Positions 8,160 to 15,173 of a stretch of 64,000 bases of DNA are shown here, piece by piece. The notes under the pieces were generated by a model. The model searched no databases. It had not been told where the DNA came from and saw only the letters and a program-made list of their open reading frames with translations. Numbering within the stretch: position 1 is the stretch's first letter; each line of letters starts with the position of its first letter. A program made the translations under genes and the position numbers. The stretch spans positions 248,001 through 312,000 of the forward strand of contig NZ_JAMQON010000003.1 of NCBI RefSeq assembly GCF_031624395.1, in the 5' to 3' direction. Source of the DNA: Halomicroarcula saliterrae (GTDB lineage: Archaea; Halobacteriota; Halobacteria; Halobacteriales; Haloarculaceae).

Positions 8160-8176
8160 CTTTTCAAACTTATGTC
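8160..8176. promoter_or_regulatory. Shared promoter between signal peptidase and PolD genes
   Basis: CTTTTCAAACTTATGTC is the only A+T-rich motif in the 97-bp divergent gap. It is about 27 nt from both starts, so it or overlapping elements may drive both directions. Confidence 0.4.
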
Positions 8177-8231
8177 ATGTCGATGCGTCGGCTCCGCTAT
8201 GCTTTTGCGGGCCGACGCGCAGAGAGATAGT

Positions 8232-9800
8232 GTGCCACTCTCGACGCCGGCCCGCATCGTTAGCGAACTGGCCAGCCGAGGGTACAACGCCGAACCGGAG
8301 GCAGTGACGCGACTGGCCGGTGCGCCGTCCTCGGCCGCGGCGCTCGACCGCGCACTGGAAACGATGCCCGACGACGCGCTGAAACTCACCGCCGACCACG
8401 TCGATTCGGTCCTCGACCGGTCGGAATCGCGGGCCGCCGCGACGGCGACGCCCGGGACCGACAGCGAGACAGCGGCCGACACACCCGACACGCAAGACCC
8501 CTCTGTTTCGACTGGAACGCCGGAACCGGAGTCGACAGACAGGGGAACCCTCGCTCCAGTTGAAACGAAGGGGTCTAGAGACGTTGATATTTCCGAGCGG
8601 GCCATCGAGGTCGCCAACGACATGACCGGCGACTCGACCGGCACCGGGGAGTACACCGATTTCGTCCAGGTGTTCCGGGACCGGTACGAGAAGCTCGCAA
8701 GCAAGCTCCGGGGCCGGGTCAACCACCGCCCGACGGACGCCATCCAGAACATGGCCGGGGGGAGCGAGGCCGCGCTCATCGGCATGGTCTCGGACATCCG
8801 CTCTACGGCCAGTGGCCACTGGCTGGTCGAACTCGAAGACACCAACGGGACCTTCCCGTGTCTCGTCATGAAGGACCGCCCGATCGCCGACCTCGTGCAA
8901 CAGCTGCTGCTCGACGAGGTCATCGCCGTCGACGGGACGCTCGCCGACGACGCCGGCATCCTCTTCGTGGACTCGCTGCACTTCCCCGACGTGCCACGGA
9001 CCCACAAGCCCTCGACGGCCGACCGCCACGTGCAGGCGGCGCTCATCTCGGACGTCCACGTCGGCAGCCAGGAGTTCATGGCCGACGCCTGGCACCGCTT
9101 TACCGACTGGCTCCACACCCCCGAGGCCGAACACGTCGAGTACCTCCTCATCGCCGGCGACATGGTCGAGGGCGTCGGCATCTACCCCGAGCAGGACAAG
9201 GAGCTGGACATTATCGATATCTACGACCAGTACGAGCGGTTCTCGGAGTATCTGAAGGAGGTCCCCGGCGACATGGAGATTCGGATGATTCCGGGGAACC
9301 ACGACGCCGTCCGACTGGCCGAGCCCCAGCCCGGCTTCGACGAGGAACTCCGCGATATCATGTCGGCCCACGACGCCCAGGTCCACTCGAACCCCGCTCT
9401 CGTGACGGTGGAGGGTGTCACCGTCCTCATGTACCACGGCGTCTCGCTGGACGAGGTCATCGCAGAGCTCCCCGACGAGGAGGCGAGCTACGAGGAGCCC
9501 CACAAGGCGATGTACCAGCTCCTCAAGAAGCGCCACGTCGCGCCCCAGTACGGCGGCCACACCCGGCTCGCACCCGAAGACCGCGACTACCTGGTGATGG
9601 AGGAGGTCCCCGACGTGTTCCACACCGGCCACGTCCACAAGCTGGGCTGGGGGAAGTACCACAACGTGCTGGCGCTGAACTCGGGCTGCTGGCAGGCCCA
9701 GACGGAGTTCCAGAAGTCCGTCAACATCGACCCCGATTCCGGATACGCGCCGATTCTCGACCTCGACACGCTCGATATGACGGTCCGGAAGTTCGCCTGA
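8232..9800 (+). CDS. polD1: DNA polymerase D small subunit (DP1), 3'-5' exonuclease
   Basis: This 522-aa subunit of the archaeal replicative polymerase D supplies proofreading Mre11-like nuclease activity. An N-terminal helical domain (1-60) and a low-complexity Thr/Ser/Pro linker (about 65-125) precede an OB fold (about 170-260). The calcineurin-like phosphodiesterase domain has LISDVHVGS (about 271), AGDMVEG (about 307), IPGNHDAV (about 351), MYHGVS (about 398) and HTGHVH (about 463). I chose GTG 8232 because family members begin at this PLxTPARIV sequence; ATG 8199 is in frame and would be leaderless. The linker codons (about 88-116) contain an inverted pair of ORB-like sites. The gene is 1.5 kb from orc1 in a replication cluster. 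Confidence 0.92.
   Translation: MPLSTPARIVSELASRGYNAEPEAVTRLAGAPSSAAALDRALETMPDDALKLTADHVDSVLDRSESRAAATATPGTDSETAADTPDTQDPSVSTGTPEPESTDRGTLAPVETKGSRDVDISERAIEVANDMTGDSTGTGEYTDFVQVFRDRYEKLASKLRGRVNHRPTDAIQNMAGGSEAALIGMVSDIRSTASGHWLVELEDTNGTFPCLVMKDRPIADLVQQLLLDEVIAVDGTLADDAGILFVDSLHFPDVPRTHKPSTADRHVQAALISDVHVGSQEFMADAWHRFTDWLHTPEAEHVEYLLIAGDMVEGVGIYPEQDKELDIIDIYDQYERFSEYLKEVPGDMEIRMIPGNHDAVRLAEPQPGFDEELRDIMSAHDAQVHSNPALVTVEGVTVLMYHGVSLDEVIAELPDEEASYEEPHKAMYQLLKKRHVAPQYGGHTRLAPEDRDYLVMEEVPDVFHTGHVHKLGWGKYHNVLALNSGCWQAQTEFQKSVNIDPDSGYAPILDLDTLDMTVRKFA
8495..8579. repeat. Inverted pair of ORB-like sites inside polD1
   Basis: The site at 8495-8519 reads on the minus strand GTTCCAGTCGAAACAGAGGG then GTCT. 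The site at 8554-8579 reads on the plus strand CTCCAGTTGAAACGAAGGGG then TCTAGA. Both keep the ORB core and spacing; the second matches the oriC boxes in TGAAACGAAGGGG. They face each other about 59 bp apart in the region coding for the disordered linker of DP1. Confidence 0.65.
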
Positions 9801-10086
9801 TATCGGCTCTATCGTCCGCTGACCTGAACGTGTCCGTGACCGTCTGGCGACCGCACCGAATCTGCCCGCGAAGAACATAGACTCACTGGTATATATTTTC
9901 ACAATCGATTATCCGATTCAAACTAGATAACTGCCGGCAAATTATATACTTCTAGCAAATAGCTCTGTAAGTTCCATACCTTGCTAACAATGGCGGCAAA
10001 AATACTATATACCTGTAAATACATTAATGGCCTATCGAATAATGTCAACTCAGTTTAGTACATCGGGGGGCCGGGTATAGGCCTGT
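9801..10086. other. A+T-rich intergenic region
   Basis: After about 80 bp of ordinary sequence, 9885-10060 is markedly A+T-rich with several TATA-like motifs: TATATATTTT near 9892, AATTATATAC near 9941 and ACTATATACC near 10004. Two imperfect copies of a GGCAAA-N-TATATAC-N-TAAATA pattern suggest duplicated promoter elements for the gene at 10087. No ORF or RNA is convincing. Confidence 0.4.
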
Positions 10087-10779
10087 ATGCTGCAGACAGT
10101 GCCTTCGACTATCACCGGTGGTGGTTCGAGTCTGACGACGATGCTACCGTTTATCGTCGCGTTGATTGGCGCCATCGGGACCATCTTCGTCAGGTTGCTG
10201 ACCCACCCGCGTGAGCGATACTACGACGCCGCACGCCGGCTCCAGCGACACCGCTGGGAGGTAATCGAGGCCCACAGTCCGCTGACGTCGTTCGTTCAGG
10301 CCGACGGTGGCGTCCAGACTGAGGCCACGACACAGCGGACCGGCGAGATGCCGATTCGGCGCGACACCAAGCGAGACGAGGGGTTCGCACTCTGGAATCC
10401 GCCGTCTGACGCGACGGCGCGGTGGGTAATCGGCGGGCTGCTTGACGACGGGACGAGCTCCCTTCCGGAGTGGATAGACCTGAACGACGGTGACACACTG
10501 GCGGACGGTCTCGATTTGCTGAAAGAACCCAGACGGCTCTATCGGCGCTGTCGCTGTAGCTTTCGGGAGTCGTTCTGGCTGTTTGTCGGCTCGTGGTTAC
10601 CGGCAGTGCTCGCGACCGTCTGTGTCTTCGTTCCTCAGTCGCTCCCGCTCAAGCTTCTCGAGACCGCTCTGTTCCTGATTACCGTCGCCGCGTTCTTCGC
10701 CGCAGTGTACCGGGCCTACCAGTACTGGTGGCTCCGCAGACGGCTGGACCAGGAGATAGAGCGCGCCGAAATGTTCTGA
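10087..10779 (+). CDS. Membrane protein of unknown function
   Basis: This 230-aa protein has one N-terminal hydrophobic segment (about 18-36) and a pair of C-terminal segments (about 162-182 and 188-207). Between them is a hydrophilic, probably cytosolic domain of about 120 residues with basic patches (RYYDAARRLQRHRW). No known domain is recognisable. Codon use and acidity are less extreme than in the neighbours. With the A+T-rich upstream region, this may mark a later insertion between polD1 and metY, but that is inference. Confidence 0.65.
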   Translation: MLQTVPSTITGGGSSLTTMLPFIVALIGAIGTIFVRLLTHPRERYYDAARRLQRHRWEVIEAHSPLTSFVQADGGVQTEATTQRTGEMPIRRDTKRDEGFALWNPPSDATARWVIGGLLDDGTSSLPEWIDLNDGDTLADGLDLLKEPRRLYRRCRCSFRESFWLFVGSWLPAVLATVCVFVPQSLPLKLLETALFLITVAAFFAAVYRAYQYWWLRRRLDQEIERAEMF

Positions 10780-10913
10780 GGCGGTCCCGCTGCGAGACCT
10801 GCGTCGGCTGCCGGTACCGCAGCGCTTCCGTTCGTGTGTCACGACTCGTCGACAAATCCGCCGTCGGCCACTCGGTGGGGAATTAAGTCGGCTCACGTCC
10901 AGTATTCCACTGT

Positions 10914-12206
10914 ATGAGCGACGACGACCGCGGATTCGAGACAGACGCCTTGCACGTCGGCCAGGAAGAACCGGACAGCGAAGCCCGAGCGCGAGCCCCG
11001 CCCATCTATCAGACCACCTCCTACGTCTTCGAGGACGCCGAGGACGCCGCCGCCCAGTTCGCCCTGGAGAAGCCGGGCCACATCTACTCCCGGCTGATGA
11101 ACCCCACCGTCGGCCAACTACAGGAACGGCTCGCCGCACTCGAAGGCGGGGTGGGTGCCGTCGCCACCGCGTCGGGGATGGCCTCCCTGAATCTGGCGAC
11201 GTTCCTGCTCGCGGACGTGGGCGACAACGTCGTCACCGCCTCCTCGCTGTACGGGGGCACCTACACCTACTACACCCACACCGCACCGCGAAACGGCGTC
11301 GAGACGCGCTTCGTCGACACGCTGGACTACGACGCCTACGCCGACGCTATCGACGAGGACACGGCCTACGTCCACTGTGAGACGATCGGCAACCCCGCGC
11401 TGGTGACGCCGGACCTCCAGCGACTGGCCGACATCGCCCACGACCACGGTGCCCCCTTCTTCGTAGACAACACCTTCGCGACGCCGTATCTCTGCAACCC
11501 CATCGAACACGGCGCGGACCTCGTCTGGAACTCCACGACGAAGTGGATTCACGGCCACGGCACCACCGTCGGCGGCGTCCTCGTCGACGGCGGCTCGTTC
11601 CCGTGGGACGAGTACAGCGAGAAATACCCCGAAATCGCCGGCGACAACCCCGCCTACCACGGCGTGAACTTCCAGGAGCGCTTCGGCGACGCCGCGTTCA
11701 CCTACGCCGCCATCGCCCGCGGCCTGCGTGACCTCGGTTGCCAGCAGTCCCCCTTCGACGCCTGGCAGACGATGCAGGGGCTCGAAAGCCTGCCGGCGCG
11801 GATGGACCGCCACTGCGACAACGCGATGGCCGTCGCGGAGTTCCTCTCCGACCACAGCGACGTCTCTTGGGTCACCTACCCCGGCCTCTCGGACCACGAG
11901 ACCCACGAGGCCGCGAGCGAGTATCTCGACGGCGGCTACGGCGGCATGATAACGTTCGGGCTGGAAGCGGGCTACGACGCCGCCCGCAGCACCGTCGAGT
12001 CGACCGAAATCGCCTCACTGCTCGCGAACGTCGGCGACGCGAAGACGCTCATCATCCACCCCGCCTCGACTACTCACCAGCAGCTCACCGACGAGGAGCA
12101 GGCCGCCGCCGGCGTCACCGACGACATGGTGCGTCTCTCCGTCGGTACAGAGGCCGTCGACGACATCATCGCCGATCTCGACCAGGCTATCGGGCAGTCG
12201 ACGTAA
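10914..12206 (+). CDS. metY: O-acetylhomoserine sulfhydrylase (MetY-type, PLP enzyme)
   Basis: This 430-aa Cys/Met-metabolism PLP enzyme most likely forms homocysteine from O-acetylhomoserine and sulfide for methionine synthesis. Diagnostic features are the N-terminal ETDALHVGQE, the cofactor-site SGMASLNLA (about 87) and the VDNTFATPYLCNPIEHGADL block. The Schiff-base lysine is in STTKWIHGHGT (about 210). The C-terminus has the family's HPASTTHQQLT. The length fits MetY (about 430) rather than the shorter cystathionine lyases (about 380). It is monocistronic; no metX gene is adjacent. Confidence 0.92.
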   Translation: MSDDDRGFETDALHVGQEEPDSEARARAPPIYQTTSYVFEDAEDAAAQFALEKPGHIYSRLMNPTVGQLQERLAALEGGVGAVATASGMASLNLATFLLADVGDNVVTASSLYGGTYTYYTHTAPRNGVETRFVDTLDYDAYADAIDEDTAYVHCETIGNPALVTPDLQRLADIAHDHGAPFFVDNTFATPYLCNPIEHGADLVWNSTTKWIHGHGTTVGGVLVDGGSFPWDEYSEKYPEIAGDNPAYHGVNFQERFGDAAFTYAAIARGLRDLGCQQSPFDAWQTMQGLESLPARMDRHCDNAMAVAEFLSDHSDVSWVTYPGLSDHETHEAASEYLDGGYGGMITFGLEAGYDAARSTVESTEIASLLANVGDAKTLIIHPASTTHQQLTDEEQAAAGVTDDMVRLSVGTEAVDDIIADLDQAIGQST

Positions 12207-12263
12207 TCGCTGTCTGCTGGCTGTTCAGCGACATCGATTAGCTGTGCAGATATCGAAGTCAAC

Positions 12264-12314
12264 AATCACCAAGATTTATACTGATAGGAACAATCAGAAC
12301 AAATAATGGTGATT
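12264..12314 (+). promoter_or_regulatory. Promoter and operator of the first AbrB/PIN module
   Basis: GATTTATACTG (about 12273-12283) is a TATA element. It sits between the arms of an exact 8-bp inverted repeat, AATCACCA (12264-12271) and TGGTGATT (12307-12314). The right arm ends 2 nt before the antitoxin start codon and also resembles a Shine-Dalgarno GGTGA. This fits negative autoregulation by the encoded AbrB-type protein. Confidence 0.55.
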
Positions 12315-12316
12315 CA

Positions 12317-12577
12317 ATGAGTTCGACTGAAGACTCCGGTGAGGAGTACGGTAATGCAGAAATCAACGACCGAGGGAGGCTGACTATCCCCAAGAAACTC
12401 CGCGACGAGATGCACCTTGACGCCGGGACTACGTTCACAGTCGTCCGAGATGGGACCGATATTAGACTCGTGCGTGAGCTCCCTGAACTCCGGACGCTGT
12501 CATCCGGCAAATCGGATGAGGACTGGGGGCCGGAGACGTTCCGTGACGCAGGCGAAGGGACGTTCGGTGGGCGATAG
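12317..12577 (+). CDS. AbrB/SpoVT-type antitoxin (VapB-like)
   Basis: This 86-aa protein has a swapped-hairpin AbrB fold at residues 14-55 (INDRGRLTIPKKLRDEM then LDAGTTFTVV). The acidic, flexible C-terminus (60-86) is typical of an antitoxin tail that wraps its toxin. The stop codon is immediately followed by the ATG of a PIN-domain gene. By family knowledge, the pair forms a VapBC-like module in which this protein binds both its own promoter and the PIN RNase. The inverted repeat around its TATA box is the likely operator. Confidence 0.8.
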   Translation: MSSTEDSGEEYGNAEINDRGRLTIPKKLRDEMHLDAGTTFTVVRDGTDIRLVRELPELRTLSSGKSDEDWGPETFRDAGEGTFGGR

Positions 12578-13030
12578 ATGCGCGTACTCCCGGATCTCAA
12601 CGCTCTGTCGATACAACTGGTCGATGACCATCCTGGCCATCACTACATCGCTGAGGAACTCGTGCCGACACTTCAGGGCGACCGGACGCTCCTTATGTTC
12701 GGATACTTACCGCTACGCGTACAGTGGGTGTTGGAGGACATGGGGTTCGACACCGTCGACGCCAGAAATGCCGTCAGTTCACTACTCCAGTATCCCATGG
12801 AAACAGTCGATGTCGGTCCTGAAGTCGTCCTCGACGCCTACGAAATCAGCTCCCAGAAGGACCACGATGTCTACGACTGTTTTTACGTTTCGCTCGCCCG
12901 TCATGCCGAAGCCGACGTGTTGCTAACGACTGACACGGATTTCGAGCGGCTGTGTGCGGACGAACCCTTCGAGTACACTAATCCGGTTCCCGACGAGGTA
13001 CTCTCGCGGTTCCACTCCGTGTCGACCTAA
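12578..13030 (+). CDS. PIN-domain ribonuclease toxin (VapC-like)
   Basis: This 150-aa PIN-domain protein shows the spaced acidic residues of the fold. Asp6 is in VLPDLNAL, the central helix acidic residues are in KDHDVYDCFYVSLA (about 97-110), and Asp pairs are in LLTTDTDFERL (about 119-129). Family members are Mg-dependent RNases, often cutting tRNA or rRNA. It starts at the base after the antitoxin stop, so the two are translationally coupled. The N-terminal LPDLNAL departs slightly from the usual hydrophobic-hh-D-T/S-N. Activity is likely but the target is unknown. Confidence 0.78.
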   Translation: MRVLPDLNALSIQLVDDHPGHHYIAEELVPTLQGDRTLLMFGYLPLRVQWVLEDMGFDTVDARNAVSSLLQYPMETVDVGPEVVLDAYEISSQKDHDVYDCFYVSLARHAEADVLLTTDTDFERLCADEPFEYTNPVPDEVLSRFHSVST

Positions 13031-13038
13031 GTATACAG

Positions 13039-13671
13039 CTATAGCACGCCGCGGTCTTCCAGCAGCTCGTGTAGCTCGGCCATCGTCGAGACGGTCACGT
13101 CACACGCGGGCTCGACGGCCGGTTTCGGCTCGAACCCGATGGCCAGCCCGGCGACCTCCAGCATGGGGAGGTCGTTGGCGCCGTCACCGACGGCGATAGT
13201 GTCGTCGCGGTCCTCGCCGACGATAGCCGTCGCCACCTCCAGCGCGTCGTCTTTGGTCCCCTCGATGAGCGGGCCGCGGACGTTCCCCGTCAGTTTCCCG
13301 TCGACGACGGGCAGGCGGTTGGCGACGATGGCGTCGACCTCGACCCCCTCCTTTTCGAGTGCAGCTTCGACCCCGCGGTCGAACCCGCCGGTCAGGATGG
13401 CGACGTAGACGCCGGCATCGCGCAGCGCCGCGATGACCTCGGCCGCGCCGGGGCGCAGTTCGACCTCGTCGAAGGCCGCCTGAGCCTGCTCGTCGGGCAG
13501 CTCGGCCAGGAGCTCACAGCGCTGGCGGAGGCTCTCGGCGTACTCGATTTCGTTGTTCATCGCCCGCTCGGTGATGTCGGCCATGTCCTGCGCGGTGCCG
13601 TTCTGGTTGCCCAGCAGCACGGTCATCTCCGAGTCGGAGAGGGTGCCGTCGAAGTCGAACGCGACTAGCAT
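13039..13671 (-). CDS. serB: Phosphoserine phosphatase (HAD family)
   Basis: This 210-aa enzyme carries out the last step of serine synthesis, removing phosphate from O-phosphoserine. HAD motif I is FDFDGTLSDSE (4-14), motif II is AILTGG (about 104), the motif III Lys is in EGTKDD (about 147) and motif IV is IAVGDGANDLPML (about 170). The start is ATG 13671 because the family begins right at motif I. A TATA-like AGTTTGAAAC lies about 27 nt upstream, indicating a leaderless transcript. Length and motifs are complete. It converges with the PIN toxin gene with 8 nt between stops. Confidence 0.92.
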   Translation of the reverse strand: MLVAFDFDGTLSDSEMTVLLGNQNGTAQDMADITERAMNNEIEYAESLRQRCELLAELPDEQAQAAFDEVELRPGAAEVIAALRDAGVYVAILTGGFDRGVEAALEKEGVEVDAIVANRLPVVDGKLTGNVRGPLIEGTKDDALEVATAIVGEDRDDTIAVGDGANDLPMLEVAGLAIGFEPKPAVEPACDVTVSTMAELHELLEDRGVL

Positions 13672-13795
13672 TGCCCGGTGATAACGCGGCGGGGGTTTCA
13701 AACTATCCGGTTTCGGGCCGTCTCGGCGTCGGGCTCCGTCGACCGACCACCCCGGCTCCCACCCTTATATGCCAGCGAGCCGAACTCGGCCCCGT

Positions 13796-14275
13796 ATGGA
13801 GCTAGTCTCCGCCGAAGACGTCGAACCGCACGCGATGGGCAGTGACGTCGACCGACGCGGACTCGCCGACCCGCTCGGGGCGACCGACGTGGCGATAAAC
13901 CGGTACGTTCTGGAACCCGGTGAGGCGTTCTCCCCGGGACTCCACGCCCATCTCGACCAGGAAGAGCTGTTCTACGTCGTCGACGGCACGGCGACGTTCG
14001 AGTTCCGTTCGGAGCCGGCCGGAGAGAGCGAGACGGTCCAGGTCGGGCCACACGAGGCGATTCGGTTCGCGCCCGGCGACTACCAGCAGGGGCGCAACGA
14101 GAGCGACGAACAGGTCGTCGCGCTGGCGCTCGGCGCGCCGAGAGAGACGACCGAGGGACGGCTCGCACAGCCCTGTCCGGAGTGCGACAGCGACGTGCTG
14201 GCGCTGGCCGCCGGGGCGGACGGGCCGGTCCTCCGGTGTCCGGACTGTGGCGCGGAGATGGACCCGGGTTTCTGA
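13796..14275 (+). CDS. Cupin-domain protein with C-terminal zinc ribbon
   Basis: This 159-aa protein combines a single cupin barrel (about 18-112) with a four-Cys zinc ribbon at the C-terminus (CPECDSD about 129, CPDCGAEM about 149). The first cupin motif has the metal ligands HAHLDQEE, with two His and one Glu correctly spaced. The second motif (VALAL) lacks a clear His. A TATA-like CCTTATAT about 27 nt upstream supports ATG 13796 as a leaderless start. No substrate can be assigned; the fused ribbon suggests protein or nucleic-acid contacts. Confidence 0.82.
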   Translation: MELVSAEDVEPHAMGSDVDRRGLADPLGATDVAINRYVLEPGEAFSPGLHAHLDQEELFYVVDGTATFEFRSEPAGESETVQVGPHEAIRFAPGDYQQGRNESDEQVVALALGAPRETTEGRLAQPCPECDSDVLALAAGADGPVLRCPDCGAEMDPGF

Positions 14276-14376
14276 GCCGCGGTTCACGTGGCTGTCGGCG
14301 GCGTCGGCAGCCACTCCAGGAGCGCTGTACACCACCCGGAGCAGGGCGTCGAGGTGACCGCTGCCGGGCGGTCGAC

Positions 14377-15063
14377 TCAGGCTTGCTCGGCTGGCCGGGA
14401 CGGCCCGCCGATGTCGGTGACGACGACGCCGATTCGACGGAGCGCGGTCCCGAGCAGGAAGCCACCGACGGCTATCGGGACGCCCAAGACGAGGCCGACG
14501 TACGCGGCCGACGCCACGGCCTCGGGCAGCGAGACGACGGCGGTCCCGCCGCCGTACGCCGGGGCAGTGGTGCCGTAGCGCGTGAGCGCCGCGCCGAAGA
14601 TGGGCGCGACGACCAGCGCGCTCGTCGGGACGAGACCGGAGTTCAGGCCCGCACTCACGGCACCGAGGCCGACGAGAACAGCGGCGGCGAGGAAGACACC
14701 GAGCTCGGGGTTCGTCCCGTACCACGTCCCGGCCACGAGTTCCGTGAGGGTGTCGTAGCCGACGTTGGTGTCGACCCACCACGCCGACCCGAGTGCCAGC
14801 GGCGCTGCGAGCAGTCCCGCCAGCACGGAGACGACCGCACGGCGGCCGAGGAGAAGGGTCCGGACCGGCCCGTCGAGCAGGCGACGGCTCTCGCGGAGTC
14901 CGGTTTCTGCGTTCGACGCTAACCGGGCCGTGACATCGCGGGCTGCCTTCAACGCCCACACGGACGCGTCGCGGGCCGCCGCGGCGGTCCACGAGACGAC
15001 CGCGAGACCGAGGGCGATGGCGGTTGTGAGCCTATCACGGAGGGAGGACCATTGAGGGCGCAT
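14377..15063 (-). CDS. Multi-pass membrane protein of unknown function
   Basis: This protein of about 228 aa has an N-terminal amphipathic or membrane segment followed by roughly five hydrophobic helices. Two small-residue-rich segments (AVVSVLAGLLAAPLALGSAWW and GVFLAAAVLVGLGAV-like) lie in the middle, and a Gly-rich pair lies near the C-terminus. No catalytic motif is seen. ATG 15063 is preferred because an A+T-rich AAAAGTTAATG lies about 27-37 nt upstream; ATG 15093 is an alternative. It lies between a cupin gene and a helicase gene, and neither suggests a function. Confidence 0.7.
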   Translation of the reverse strand: MRPQWSSLRDRLTTAIALGLAVVSWTAAAARDASVWALKAARDVTARLASNAETGLRESRRLLDGPVRTLLLGRRAVVSVLAGLLAAPLALGSAWWVDTNVGYDTLTELVAGTWYGTNPELGVFLAAAVLVGLGAVSAGLNSGLVPTSALVVAPIFGAALTRYGTTAPAYGGGTAVVSLPEAVASAAYVGLVLGVPIAVGGFLLGTALRRIGVVVTDIGGPSRPAEQA

Positions 15064-15173
15064 CTCGTCCGAAACATGCAGGTATCGACGCATTAACTTT
15101 TGTCGCTGTTTCGGCGAGACGCGTGGCCACCGCGGCGCGAACACGCTCACGGCTTCGGCGCAGTCTGCACCGC

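Noticed and set aside
9991-10060. Short peptide starting ATG 9990-10000 in the A+T-rich gap
   Set aside because: Only about 22 codons with no membrane or DNA-binding pattern. The region is better seen as promoter sequence.
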